Below, piece by piece: positions 8,301 through 18,094 of a stretch of DNA of 64,000 bases. The notes beneath the pieces are model-generated. The model was not told the DNA's origin. It did not search any database and saw nothing but the letters and a program-made list of their open reading frames with translations. Source of the stretch: Neorhizobium galegae (lineage in GTDB: Bacteria; Pseudomonadota; Alphaproteobacteria; Rhizobiales; Rhizobiaceae); contig NZ_JAGIPG010000001.1 of the NCBI RefSeq assembly GCF_017877055.1, positions 1,550,001 through 1,614,000 of the forward strand. Reading direction: 5' to 3'. Position numbers and translations under genes: made by a program. The first letter of the stretch is position 1. Every line of letters starts with the position of its first letter.

Positions 8301-10402
8301 CCGGCTCTCAGGAACCGGATCGCCTCGTCGCGGCGGTGCAGATAAAGCAGCACGCGCATGTTCTGGCCGCGTTCGCTGGTGAGTTCTGGATCCCGTTCCA
8401 GCAGATAGGCGGCATCCTTGCGGGCGATCTCCAGCAGATCCGCATGCGCCTCCAGGCTGGCGATCCGGAAACCTGGTGTGCCGGACTGGCGGGTGCCGAG
8501 CAGTTCGCCTTCGCCGCGCAGTTTCAGATCTTCTTCGGCAATCAGGAATCCGTCCTCGCTGTCGCGCAGGATCGAAAGCCGCGCCCGGCCGGTTTCGCTG
8601 AGCGGTCCCTTGTAGAGCAGGATGCAGGTCGAGGCCTCGTCGCCGCGCCCTACACGGCCGCGCAACTGGTGCAGTTGGGCAAGCCCGAATCGCTCCGCAT
8701 GTTCGATCACCATGATCGTCGCATCCGGCACATCGACGCCCACTTCGACGACGGTGGTGGCGACCAGCAGCCGGATTTCGCCGGCCTTGAAGGCGCCCAT
8801 CACGGCGTCCTTCTCCGGCCCGCTCATCCGTCCGTGGATCAAGCCGACATCACGGCCGAGCTCCCTGGCGAGAACCGCATAACGTTCTTCCGCCGACATC
8901 AGGTCGGAGGCATCCGATTCCTCGACGAGCGGGCAGATCCAGTAGGCTTTTTTTCCTTCGCTGATCGCGCCCCTGAGCCGGGCGACGATATCGCCGATCC
9001 GTTCGGTCGGGATAGTGACGGTCTGGATCGGCTTGCGGCCGGCCGGTTTTTCCGTGAGCTTCGAGACGTCCATGTCACCGAAGGCGGCGAGTACCAGCGT
9101 GCGGGGAATGGGCGTTGCGGTCATCACCAGCATATGCGGGGAAATTCCCTTGGCCGTCAGCCGAAGGCGTTGATGCACGCCGAACCGATGCTGTTCGTCC
9201 ACCACCGCGAGCATCAAATTATGATAGTTGATCGCATCTTGAAAAAGCGCGTGGGTTCCGATGATGATCTGCGCTTCGCCCGAGGCGATTCGATCGATGA
9301 TCTGATCCCGCTCGCGTCCTTTGGTGCGGCCGGTCAGCACCTCGACCGTCACTCCTGCCGCACCGGCCAACTTCGAGATCGTCGCAAAATGCTGGCGCGC
9401 GAGGATTTCGGTCGGGGCCATCAGCACTGCCTGGCCCCCGGCCTCGACGGCCGCGGACATGGCAAGCAGTGCCACCAGCGTCTTGCCGGCGCCAACATCG
9501 CCCTGCAGCAGCCGCAGCATGCGGTCCTCGGCGGCCATGTCCTTGATGACGTCCTCGACGGCCGCTTTCTGGCTCGGCGTCAGTGAGAAGGGGAGGTTGG
9601 CGATGATCTTTGCGGCAAGATCGCCCTTCACCCGGATCGGCTGGCCCGGAACCTTGCGCACCTTCTGGCGCACCAGCGACAGGGACACCTGGCCGGCGAG
9701 GAATTCGTCATAGGCGAGCCGGCGGCGGGCAGGGGACTGCGGATCGATATCCGCCGCATCGCGCGGGTCGTGCAATCCGCGAAAGGCCTCTGCCACGGAC
9801 GGGAACCCCTGGCGCAAGGTCAACGCCTCGTCGGCCCATTCCGGCAGGTCCGGCAGGCGTGCCACGGCACCCTCGATCGCCTTGCGCAGCACTTTCGGCG
9901 TCAGGCCGGCCGTCATCGGATAGACCGGCTCTACCAGGGGCAGGTTTTCGGCTTCGGAGGATTTTACGATGAAATCCGGATGCACCATCGAGGGCCGGCC
10001 GTTGAACCAGTCGACCTTGCCGCTGACCATGACCATCTCATCGACAGGCAGTGACTTTTCCAGCCAATTGCCTTTCGCACGGAAGAAAGTGAGCGCCAGT
10101 TCCCCCGTGTCGTCATGCAGGAAGACGCGATAGGGCATGTTGGATTTGCCAGGCGGCGGCGGCTGATGCCGATCGACCCTGCCTTCGATCGTCACGATCG
10201 CTCCTTGCGGCGCAAGCGCGATGCCCGGCCGGTTGCGCCGGTCGATCAGAGACGAGGGCGCATGGAAGAGCAGATCGACAACGCGGCAGTCGTCAGGGTC
10301 CTCGCGGCCGGTGACGCGGGCGATCAGTTCGGCGAGCTTCGGCCCGACACCGGCAAGCGATGCGACGGGCGAGAACAGCGGATCGAGTATGGCGGGACGC
10401 AT
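8297..10402 (-). CDS. recG: ATP-dependent DNA helicase RecG
   Basis: RecG is a double-strand translocase that regresses stalled replication forks and processes recombination intermediates. The 701-residue protein begins MRPAILDPLFSPV and has an OB-fold wedge domain. Helicase motifs follow: Walker A GDVGAGKTLVALLAM, motif II VVDEQHRFGV, motif III MTATPIPRTL and motif VI QLRGRVGRGD. The frame extends to 10432, but the conserved N-terminus starts at 10402. It is convergent with the DUF502 gene and divergent from sdhE-mfd, with a gap under 100 bases that must hold both promoters. Confidence 0.96.
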   Translation of the reverse strand: MRPAILDPLFSPVASLAGVGPKLAELIARVTGREDPDDCRVVDLLFHAPSSLIDRRNRPGIALAPQGAIVTIEGRVDRHQPPPPGKSNMPYRVFLHDDTGELALTFFRAKGNWLEKSLPVDEMVMVSGKVDWFNGRPSMVHPDFIVKSSEAENLPLVEPVYPMTAGLTPKVLRKAIEGAVARLPDLPEWADEALTLRQGFPSVAEAFRGLHDPRDAADIDPQSPARRRLAYDEFLAGQVSLSLVRQKVRKVPGQPIRVKGDLAAKIIANLPFSLTPSQKAAVEDVIKDMAAEDRMLRLLQGDVGAGKTLVALLAMSAAVEAGGQAVLMAPTEILARQHFATISKLAGAAGVTVEVLTGRTKGRERDQIIDRIASGEAQIIIGTHALFQDAINYHNLMLAVVDEQHRFGVHQRLRLTAKGISPHMLVMTATPIPRTLVLAAFGDMDVSKLTEKPAGRKPIQTVTIPTERIGDIVARLRGAISEGKKAYWICPLVEESDASDLMSAEERYAVLARELGRDVGLIHGRMSGPEKDAVMGAFKAGEIRLLVATTVVEVGVDVPDATIMVIEHAERFGLAQLHQLRGRVGRGDEASTCILLYKGPLSETGRARLSILRDSEDGFLIAEEDLKLRGEGELLGTRQSGTPGFRIASLEAHADLLEIARKDAAYLLERDPELTSERGQNMRVLLYLHRRDEAIRFLRAG

Positions 10403-10492
10403 GGCGCGCAAAATGCGATGGATTTTGCCCATTTGGCAAGGTGACGGGGGCGGAAAAGCGTCCTATATGAACGGCAAAACAAGGACACCGCC

Positions 10493-10822
10493 ATGACAGG
10501 ACTATCCCGCACCAGCGCGGATCTCGACCCGCGCCGCCGGCGCATCCTCTATCGCTGCTGGCATCGCGGCATAAGGGAGATGGACCTGGTTTTCGGCAGC
10601 TTTGCGGAAGCCGAGATCGCCAACCTTGGCGAAGCGGAACTCGACGAGTTCGAGGCGATCATGGGCGAGGACGATCACGACCTGCATGCCTGGATCACCG
10701 GTGCGCAGACCTTGCCGGAAAACCGCAATACGCCGCTTTTCGCGCGCGTCGCTGCCTATACCCCGGATTTCGATCCCGTTACCAAAGCTTCCCTGGAAGC
10801 AAGGCTCGGGCACAAGATATGA
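10493..10822 (+). CDS. sdhE: FAD assembly factor SdhE (succinate dehydrogenase)
   Basis: SdhE/Sdh5 proteins promote covalent attachment of FAD to the SdhA flavoprotein. This 109-residue protein carries the hallmark RGxxE motif as RGIREMD, preceded by RRRRILYRCWH and followed by LVFGSFAEAEI and the conserved tryptophan in HDLHAWITG. These are the usual residues of the family (former DUF339). Its stop overlaps the first candidate ATG of mfd, so the two genes are translationally coupled. The SdhE-Mfd neighbourhood is a known alphaproteobacterial arrangement without an obvious functional link. Confidence 0.92.
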   Translation: MTGLSRTSADLDPRRRRILYRCWHRGIREMDLVFGSFAEAEIANLGEAELDEFEAIMGEDDHDLHAWITGAQTLPENRNTPLFARVAAYTPDFDPVTKASLEARLGHKI

Positions 10823-13800
10823 ATTCTGGCCCGATGATTCCCGGATTCGACGCGAAGAAGATTGCCGCGGCGCAAAGCCCGCTGACCATAGGCAACGTGC
10901 CGCCAGGCATGGAGCCGCTGATCCTGGCCGAGATCGCTCGTGCCGGCCAGGCGGTCGCCTATGTCATGTCGGACGGCCAGCGCATGCTCGATCTGGAGCA
11001 GATGCTCTCCTTCGTGGCGCCGGAAATCCCGGTCCTGACGCTGCCGGCCTGGGACTGTCTTCCTTACGACCGCGTCTCTCCGAGCGCCGATGTCTCGGCC
11101 CGCAGACTGGCCGCCCTTTCCGGCCTGATCTCGCATGCCAGGAAGCCGCATTCGGCGATCGTTCTCGTCACCGTCAATGCGATGCTGCAGAAGATCGCTC
11201 CCGCCGAGATCATTGAAAGCCTGGCATTCTCGGCCAAGCCCGGTAACCAGATCCGCATGGATGACATTGCTGCCCGGCTGGAGCGCAACGGTTTCGAGCG
11301 TGTCGCGACCGTGCGCGAAGTCGGCGAATTCGCGGTACGCGGCGGCATTCTCGATGTCTTCGTGCCGGGTACGGAAGAGCCGGTGCGCCTGGATTTCTTC
11401 GGCGACACGCTGGAATCGATCCGTTCGTTCGATCCGGCCAGCCAGCGCACCACCGGCCAGGCGCGCGCCCTCGATCTCAATCCGATGAGCGAGGTGACGC
11501 TGACGCCGGATACGATCAGCCGCTTCCGCAAGAATTACCTGTCGCTGTTCGGCGCCGCGACCCGCGACGACACGCTCTATCAGGCGGTCTCGGAAGGCCG
11601 CCGTTATCCCGGCATGGAACACTGGCTGCCGCTGTTCTACGACGGGCTCGAAACCGCTTTCGATTACCTCAAGGGTTTCCGGGTCGTCACCGACCATACG
11701 GCGCGCGAGGCGGCGAACGAACGCTCGAAGCTGGTCACCGATTATTACGAAGCACGGCGCGATTCTGGCGCCCAGGGCAAGGGAGCCGCCGCACAGGCCG
11801 CTCCCTACAAGCCCGTCGCACCGGGCCAGCTTTATCTCAACGGCAAGGCGTTTGCCGGAGCGCTCGATGCGGTCAATGCGCTGCGCCTGACGCCCTTCAA
11901 CGAGATGGATGCAGACGGTCGCCGGGTGGTGACTTTGGATGCGCATGCCGGTCCGCGCTGGGCGAAAAACCAGACGGAGGAAAAGGATCGCGACGAACGC
12001 GTCAACGTCTTCGACCTCGTCGTCAAGCATATCGCCGACAAGCGCGCCGAAGGCATCAAGGTTCTCGTCACCGGATGGTCAGCCGGTTCGCTCGACCGTC
12101 TTTTGCAGGTGCTGGACGAGCGTGGCTTGAAGCGTATCCGCCAGATCGACAAGCTCGCCGATCTGGACAAGCTTGAACAGGGTGAGGCGGCCTCCGCCGT
12201 GCTCAGCCTCGAAGCCGGTTTCGAGACGGACAGGATCGCCGTCATCGGCGAACAGGACATCCTGGGCGACCGCATGGTCCGCCGCGGCAAGCGCCGCAAG
12301 CGTGGGGCGGACTTCCTGACCGAAGTCGCTGGCCTCGACGAAGGTTCGCTGGTCGTCCATGCCGAGCACGGAATCGGCCGGTTCGTCGGCCTGGTGACGA
12401 TCGAGGCCGCCGGCGCGCCGCGCGCCTGCCTGGAACTGCATTACGCCGATCAGGCAAAACTCTTCCTGCCGGTCGAAAACATCGATCTCCTGTCGCGCTA
12501 CGGCTCGGATGCGGCGGAAGCTCAGCTCGACAAGCTCGGCGGCGGCGCCTGGCAGGCCCGCAAGGCCAAGCTCAAGAAGCGGCTGCTCGACATGGCGGAC
12601 GCGCTGATCCGTATCGCCGCGACCCGCATCACCCGCCGTGCGCCGGTGCTCACTACGCCGGAAGGTCTATACGACGAATTCGCCGCCCGTTTCCCCTATG
12701 ACGAGACCGAGGACCAGGCGAACGCCATCGATTCCGTGCGCGACGATCTCGGCGCCGGCCGGCCGATGGATCGCCTCGTTTGCGGCGATGTCGGTTTCGG
12801 CAAGACGGAAGTGGCGCTACGCGCCGCCTTCTTCGCGGCGATGAACGGCGCACAGGTCGCGGTCGTCGTGCCGACCACGCTTCTCTCGCGCCAGCATTTC
12901 AAGACGTTTCGCGAGCGTTTTCGCGGCTTGCCGATCAAGGTTGAGCAGGCGTCGCGGCTGGTGCCCGCCAAGGAACTCGCCCAGACCAAGAAGGACCTCG
13001 CCGACGGCAAGGTCGATATCGTCGTCGGCACGCACGCACTGCTCGGCGCCGGGATCCAGTTCGCCAATCTCGGCCTGCTGATCATCGACGAGGAGCAGCA
13101 TTTCGGCGTCAAGCACAAGGAGCGGCTGAAGGAGCTGAAGAGCGACGTGCATGTGCTAACGCTGTCGGCGACGCCGATCCCGCGCACGCTGCAACTTGCG
13201 ATGACGGGAGTTCGCGAACTGTCGCTGATCACTACGCCGCCGGTCGACCGCATGGCGGTGCGCACCTTCATCTCGCCCTTCGATCCGCTGGTCATCCGCG
13301 AAACGCTGATGCGCGAGCATTATCGCGGCGGCCAGAGCTTTTATGTCTGCCCGCGGCTCGCGGACCTGCCGGAAATCCAGGCTTTTCTCCAGTCTGATGT
13401 ACCCGAGTTGAAGGTCGCGGTCGCCCATGGCCAGATGGCGGCGGGCGAGCTCGAAGACATCATGAATGCCTTCTACGACGGCAAATATGATGTGCTTCTG
13501 TCGACCACCATCGTCGAATCCGGCCTCGACGTGCCGACCGCCAACACGCTGATCGTCCACCGCGCCGACATGTTCGGCCTGGCTCAGCTCTATCAGCTCC
13601 GAGGGCGTGTCGGCCGTTCCAAGGTGCGCGCCTTCGCGCTCTTCACGCTGCCGGTCAACAAGCAGCTGACGACCACCGCCGAGCGCCGCCTGAAGGTGCT
13701 GCAGTCGCTCGACACGCTCGGCGCCGGTTTCCAGCTCGCCAGCCACGACCTCGACATCCGCGGCGCGGGCAATCTCTTGGGCGAGGAACAGTCCGGCCAT

Positions 13801-14340
13801 ATCAAGGAAGTCGGTTTCGAACTCTACCAGCAGATGTTGGAGGAGGCCGTGGCGGAAGTGAAGGGCGACGACGAAATCACCGATACCGGCTGGTCGCCGC
13901 AGATTTCCGTCGGCATCACCGTGATGATCCCGGAGACCTACGTGCCCGACCTGCATCTGCGCATGGGCCTCTACCGCCGTCTCGGCGAACTCACGGAGCT
14001 GCCGGAGATTGATGGTTTCGGTGCGGAAATGGTCGATCGTTTCGGGCCGATGCCGACCGAGGTGCAGAACCTGTTGAAGGTGGTCTACATCAAGTCGCTG
14101 TGCCGCAAGGCCAATGTCGAGAAGCTCGACGCCGGCCCGAAGGGGATCGTCGTCACCTTCCGCGACAAGCAGTTCCCGAACCCGGCCAATCTCGTCGGTT
14201 ATATCGCCAAGCAGGGAACGCTCGCGAAGATCCGCCCGGACCACAGCGTATTCCTGACACGCGACCTGCCGTCGCCCGAAAAGCGGCTGTCTGCCGCGGC
14301 CCAGGTGATGACCCAGTTCGCCGAACTGGCAAAGACATAG
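10819..14340 (+). CDS. mfd: Transcription-repair coupling factor Mfd
   Basis: Mfd displaces RNA polymerase stalled at DNA lesions and recruits UvrA to start transcription-coupled excision repair. The 1173-residue protein has the UvrB-like N-terminal module, the polymerase-interaction domain (LVVHAEHGIGRFVGL and the following beta-barrel) and a RecG-like motor. The motor has Walker A GDVGFGKTEVALRAA (about residue 655), DEEQHFGVKHKE (about 756) and QLRGRVGRSKVRAFALF. A C-terminal TRCF domain follows. ATG at 10819 overlaps the sdhE stop; MIPGFDAKK at 10834 is an equally good start. uvrA is encoded in the same window, but not next to it. Confidence 0.96.
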   Translation: MNSGPMIPGFDAKKIAAAQSPLTIGNVPPGMEPLILAEIARAGQAVAYVMSDGQRMLDLEQMLSFVAPEIPVLTLPAWDCLPYDRVSPSADVSARRLAALSGLISHARKPHSAIVLVTVNAMLQKIAPAEIIESLAFSAKPGNQIRMDDIAARLERNGFERVATVREVGEFAVRGGILDVFVPGTEEPVRLDFFGDTLESIRSFDPASQRTTGQARALDLNPMSEVTLTPDTISRFRKNYLSLFGAATRDDTLYQAVSEGRRYPGMEHWLPLFYDGLETAFDYLKGFRVVTDHTAREAANERSKLVTDYYEARRDSGAQGKGAAAQAAPYKPVAPGQLYLNGKAFAGALDAVNALRLTPFNEMDADGRRVVTLDAHAGPRWAKNQTEEKDRDERVNVFDLVVKHIADKRAEGIKVLVTGWSAGSLDRLLQVLDERGLKRIRQIDKLADLDKLEQGEAASAVLSLEAGFETDRIAVIGEQDILGDRMVRRGKRRKRGADFLTEVAGLDEGSLVVHAEHGIGRFVGLVTIEAAGAPRACLELHYADQAKLFLPVENIDLLSRYGSDAAEAQLDKLGGGAWQARKAKLKKRLLDMADALIRIAATRITRRAPVLTTPEGLYDEFAARFPYDETEDQANAIDSVRDDLGAGRPMDRLVCGDVGFGKTEVALRAAFFAAMNGAQVAVVVPTTLLSRQHFKTFRERFRGLPIKVEQASRLVPAKELAQTKKDLADGKVDIVVGTHALLGAGIQFANLGLLIIDEEQHFGVKHKERLKELKSDVHVLTLSATPIPRTLQLAMTGVRELSLITTPPVDRMAVRTFISPFDPLVIRETLMREHYRGGQSFYVCPRLADLPEIQAFLQSDVPELKVAVAHGQMAAGELEDIMNAFYDGKYDVLLSTTIVESGLDVPTANTLIVHRADMFGLAQLYQLRGRVGRSKVRAFALFTLPVNKQLTTTAERRLKVLQSLDTLGAGFQLASHDLDIRGAGNLLGEEQSGHIKEVGFELYQQMLEEAVAEVKGDDEITDTGWSPQISVGITVMIPETYVPDLHLRMGLYRRLGELTELPEIDGFGAEMVDRFGPMPTEVQNLLKVVYIKSLCRKANVEKLDAGPKGIVVTFRDKQFPNPANLVGYIAKQGTLAKIRPDHSVFLTRDLPSPEKRLSAAAQVMTQFAELAKT

Positions 14341-14352
14341 TCAACTATCGGA

Positions 14353-15279
14353 TTACGCTTCCGGCTTTGTAACGCCAGCGGCCTGCGGATCGGTCGCCAC
14401 GGACGCGGGCAGGGGCACGTCGCGTGCCCGCTCGCGGGCCAGCGTCAGAAGGCCGGAACCAATGATCAGCACGATACCGATCAGCATCGGCAGGTCGATC
14501 TTGTCGCCGAAGATGAGATAGCCGAACAGGATCGCCCAGAGCATCTGGCTGTATTGGGTTGGCCCGATCACGGCGGCGGGCGCATGGTTGGCCGCATACA
14601 TCAGCCAGACGGTGGCCAGCGCTCCAAGCAGGCCGTAGCCTGCAAGCATGGCCCATTGCGGCAGAGTCGGCCAGCGGAAGTCCGGGATCATCAGCACGCC
14701 GAGGATCACGATAACACCAAGGACGCCGGCGCCGTAAAGCGAGATGTTCTTCTCCGAAGGTCCGATGGCGCGGTAGACGATGATGGAGATCGCCCCGGAA
14801 AGCCCCGCAAACACCGCGCCGACATGCCCGACCGAAAGCTCGCGGAACCCCGGGCGCAATATCACCAGAACGCCGATGAAGCCGATGATCACGGCACTCC
14901 AGCGCCGGATGCCGACCGTCTCCTTGAGGAACAGCACCGACATGATCGTCACGAAGGAAGGCAGCAGGAAGATCAGCGCGAAGGCTTCCGCCATCGACAG
15001 ATAGGTGAAGGCCGCAACACTGCCGATCGTCCCCGTCGCGGCCGAGAAGAAGCGGAGGACCCATAGTGGCCGGTTGGTGCTTCTCACTACGTCGAGCCAG
15101 CTGTCCCCCGGCTTCATGAGATAAGGAAAGGCGGCGAGCATGAAGACGGCGCCAAAAAAGCCCATCTCATAGGGCGTCAGCGCGCCCTCGATCATCTTGA
15201 CGCTGGCATCGCTCCAGGAGTAGGCGGCAAAGGAGGCGAAGGCGAGAAGAACGCCTTTCAGGGTCTGGTCGGTACGCAC
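14353..15279 (-). CDS. EamA/DMT-superfamily transporter
   Basis: This 308-residue, ten-helix membrane protein of the drug/metabolite transporter superfamily has two EamA repeats, with AFASFAAYSWSDASVKMIEG at the start and SQMLWAILFGYLIFGDKIDLPML in the second repeat. Family members export or import small metabolites such as amino acids and sugars. The substrate cannot be read from the sequence. The gene is convergent with mfd and lies 15 bases downstream of the FrnE-like gene, so it is probably co-transcribed with it. The tail after residue 285 is hydrophilic and may lie in the cytoplasm. Confidence 0.85.
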   Translation of the reverse strand: MRTDQTLKGVLLAFASFAAYSWSDASVKMIEGALTPYEMGFFGAVFMLAAFPYLMKPGDSWLDVVRSTNRPLWVLRFFSAATGTIGSVAAFTYLSMAEAFALIFLLPSFVTIMSVLFLKETVGIRRWSAVIIGFIGVLVILRPGFRELSVGHVGAVFAGLSGAISIIVYRAIGPSEKNISLYGAGVLGVIVILGVLMIPDFRWPTLPQWAMLAGYGLLGALATVWLMYAANHAPAAVIGPTQYSQMLWAILFGYLIFGDKIDLPMLIGIVLIIGSGLLTLARERARDVPLPASVATDPQAAGVTKPEA

Positions 15280-15294
15280 GCGGTCTGTCCGTTC

Positions 15295-15966
15295 TCAGAT
15301 CATGCCCTTGCGGGCTTCCGCCTTCAGCTTGGCGATCTCCCGCAGCGCATTGGCAAACACATCCGGCGTCTGGGCGCCGCTCACCGCGTACTGCCCGTCG
15401 ATGATGAAGAACGGCACGCCGGTCACACCCATCTTCCGTGCGGCGTCGATCTCTTCGAGAACCGTGTCCTTGTCGGCGTCGCTCGAAAGAAGATTTTCGA
15501 TGACCTTGCGGTCGAGGCCGGATTTTTCGGCGATATCGGCCAGCACGACATGGTCGCCGACATTGCGGCCTTCTTCGAAATTCGCCTTGAACAGCGCGTT
15601 CGCAACCTTGTCCTGGATCTCGCGGCTTTCCACGATCGCCCAATGCAGAAGGCGATGCGCATCGAGCGTATTGGGACCGATCTTGATCGCCTCGAAATTA
15701 TACTTGATGCCGACTTCTTCGCCGAGTTTCTTCAGCATGTCGTGGGCGCGTTCGACAGCGACCTTGCCGCCGAGTTTTGCCGCAAGGTCGGCCTGGTGAT
15801 CGACGCCTTCGGGCGGATGGTCCGGATTGAGCCGGTAGGGACGCCAGTTGATATCGACGCCGATCTCGTCCTGAACCTCCGCGATTGCCAGTTCCATCCG
15901 CGCCTTGCCGAGATAGCACCACGGGCAGACGATATCCGAAACGATGTCGATGGTTACGCGCTCCAT
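15295..15966 (-). CDS. DsbA-family oxidoreductase (FrnE-like)
   Basis: This 223-residue thioredoxin-fold protein has the redox motif CPWC in SDIVCPWCYLGKARME near the N-terminus, WRPYRLNPDHPPEG after it and the cis-proline region VTGVPFFIIDGQYAVSGAQ. This combination defines the FrnE / 2-hydroxychromene-2-carboxylate isomerase branch of the DsbA clan. No signal peptide is present, so it acts in the cytoplasm, as known for Deinococcus FrnE (a disulfide isomerase linked to oxidative stress). ATG at 15966 follows AAAGGACGCCGCC. It is upstream of the EamA transporter in the same direction. Confidence 0.88.
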   Translation of the reverse strand: MERVTIDIVSDIVCPWCYLGKARMELAIAEVQDEIGVDINWRPYRLNPDHPPEGVDHQADLAAKLGGKVAVERAHDMLKKLGEEVGIKYNFEAIKIGPNTLDAHRLLHWAIVESREIQDKVANALFKANFEEGRNVGDHVVLADIAEKSGLDRKVIENLLSSDADKDTVLEEIDAARKMGVTGVPFFIIDGQYAVSGAQTPDVFANALREIAKLKAEARKGMI

Positions 15967-16003
15967 GGCGGCGTCCTTTCCTCGGTAACCGAAAGAGACT
16001 GGA

Positions 16004-17809
16004 TTATTGCGCGCTGTTATCCCACCAGGTGTTGAGCTGATAGCCGTAAAGCGGCAGTTTCTCCGGATAACCGATATGCTTGCGACGCGCCACCCATTGA
16101 TCGGGGATATGATAAAGCGGCACGAGATAGTGACCGGAAATCAGCATCCGGTCGTAAGCCCGCACCGCAGCCTCGAAATCCTCCTTGCTGCGAACCGTCA
16201 GCATGGTCTCGATCAGCTTGTCGAGATCGGGATCCGCAGTGCCGGCAAAATTGAAACTGCCGTCGCGATTGCGGGAAGCGGATCCCCAGCGTCCGATCTG
16301 TTCGATGCCGGGCGACAGTGACGCCGGATAGGATTTGACGATCATGTCGTAGTCGAAATTGCCGGAGCGGGCTTGGTATTGCGCATCGTCGACGGTGCGG
16401 ATCGACATGTCGATACCGATCATCTTCAGCGTCCGCTGATAGGCGATCGCGAGCTTTTCCTGGTCTTGGCTCTGGGTCATGACCTCGAAGGTCAGCGGTC
16501 GGCCGGACGCGTCCGACATCCTGCCGTTCTTGATCGCATAACCGCCCTTCTTGAGAAGATCGACAGCATCGCGCAGCACTTTGCGATCTGCACCGGAAGC
16601 GTCGGTCTTCGGCAGATGATAACTGCCGTTGAGCACCGCCGGCTCGATCCTATCCTTGATGGTCCCGAGGATCCTGAGCTCCCGCTCGTCCGCCGGCTTG
16701 CCGAGCGAGGAGAGGGGCGAGTTCTGCCAGAAGCTTTCCGTGCGGGTATAGGCGCCCTCGAAAAGGTTCTTGTTGGCCCATTCGAAATCGAATGCGAGCG
16801 ACAGGCCGGCGCGCACGTTCACGTCGGCGAAGATCGAACGTCTCGTGTTGAACACGAAACCGAGCATGCCGGTCGGCAGCTGCGGCTTGAACGCATCCTT
16901 GATCACGTCACCGTTCTGGACCGCCGGGAAATCATAGGCCCGCGCCCAATGCGTCGGGCTGCCGTCGGGATAGATGTCGATTGCGCCCTTCTTGAAGGCT
17001 TCGAACAACGTGTTGTCCTGCAGGAAATATTCGACGCTGATCTGATCGTAATTGTCGAACCCCACCTTGGCGGGGATATCCTTGCCCCAATATTCCGGAT
17101 TTCGTTCATAAACGATGCGTTCTCCGGGCGAAATGGATTTAATCCGGTAAGGACCGGAGCCGACCGGCGGCTTCAGCGTCGACTGATCGAAGGTGGCCGG
17201 ATCGGTCGCGTGTTTCGGCAGGATCGGGGTGCCGGTGGCGAGAATCAGCGGAAATTCCCGGTCGGCCTTTTCGTTGAAGGTCAGACGGACGCCGCGTTCG
17301 CCGACCTTCTCCATTTTCGCGACGGGCGCCAGTCGGGACGAGAACGGAATGCGGGCCTTGTCGCGCAACAGTTCAAACGAAAAGATCACGTCATCCGGGG
17401 TAACCGGTTGGCCATCCGACCATTTGGCCTTCGGATTGAGATTGAACTGGATGAACGACCGGTCGTCATTCCATTCGACGCTCTCGGCCAGCAGCCCATA
17501 AAGCGTGAACGCCTCGTCGCTGGAACGCGTCATCAGCGATTCGAAGATAAGATTGCCGAAGGCCGGGTCCCAGATGCCGCGCGCCGAGGTGCGCATGCTT
17601 TTCAGGATGAACGGATTGAGGCTGTCGAACGTGCCGACGACGCCATAGGTTATTCGCCCGCCCTTCTTCACATCCGGGTTCACGTAAGGGAAATGCTTGT
17701 AGTCGGGGCCAAGCGCCGGGCTGCCGTGCATGGCTATCCCGTGGACCGGTTCGGCCAGGGCCGGGGTGCCGATGAGAAGCGCGGCGATGAGGGGAAGAAA
17801 GCGTCGCAT
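16004..17809 (-). CDS. Periplasmic peptide-binding protein of an ABC importer (YejA-like)
   Basis: This family 5 extracellular solute-binding protein has about 601 residues. A signal peptide (MRRFLPLIAALLIGTPALA) leads into HGIAMHGSPALGPDYKHFPYVNPDVKKGG, then TFDSLNPFI and the SBP_bac_5 core (FNLNPKAKWSDGQPVTPDDV). The long form and these motifs resemble YejA, the binding protein of the microcin-C/peptide importer. No permease or ATPase genes lie beside it here, so it may be an orphan or pair with a distant YejBEF. The frame opens at 17818; MRRFLP at 17809 gives a standard signal peptide. A long antisense frame over it is a shadow. Confidence 0.9.
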   Translation of the reverse strand: MRRFLPLIAALLIGTPALAEPVHGIAMHGSPALGPDYKHFPYVNPDVKKGGRITYGVVGTFDSLNPFILKSMRTSARGIWDPAFGNLIFESLMTRSSDEAFTLYGLLAESVEWNDDRSFIQFNLNPKAKWSDGQPVTPDDVIFSFELLRDKARIPFSSRLAPVAKMEKVGERGVRLTFNEKADREFPLILATGTPILPKHATDPATFDQSTLKPPVGSGPYRIKSISPGERIVYERNPEYWGKDIPAKVGFDNYDQISVEYFLQDNTLFEAFKKGAIDIYPDGSPTHWARAYDFPAVQNGDVIKDAFKPQLPTGMLGFVFNTRRSIFADVNVRAGLSLAFDFEWANKNLFEGAYTRTESFWQNSPLSSLGKPADERELRILGTIKDRIEPAVLNGSYHLPKTDASGADRKVLRDAVDLLKKGGYAIKNGRMSDASGRPLTFEVMTQSQDQEKLAIAYQRTLKMIGIDMSIRTVDDAQYQARSGNFDYDMIVKSYPASLSPGIEQIGRWGSASRNRDGSFNFAGTADPDLDKLIETMLTVRSKEDFEAAVRAYDRMLISGHYLVPLYHIPDQWVARRKHIGYPEKLPLYGYQLNTWWDNSAQ

Positions 17810-18094
17810 GGGACCCATGGCGGTGAAATCCTCGCTGATTCGCCTGCAAAATAGCGCATGCCATCAGGCCCACCAACCACCGCCATGTGCAAAAGAGTGA
17901 TCGCCGACGTTAACTCCTTGTCAAAAAATACGAAAGAGGGACTGGATATCGATGTCTGCCCGATGTAACAGGTTGGCCACACGGGCGGGTCATTCAATTG
18001 CCTCATTTGACCGACAGGTCACAGGCAGTAGGATACCCCGAGGGAGTTGACGGCGTCTGCCGTACCCAGCGGATTTCAGGAGACGGATCTCGTT

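Noticed and set aside
16373..17854. 493-codon plus-strand frame
   Set aside because: Antisense to the peptide-binding protein gene, with no recognisable domain.
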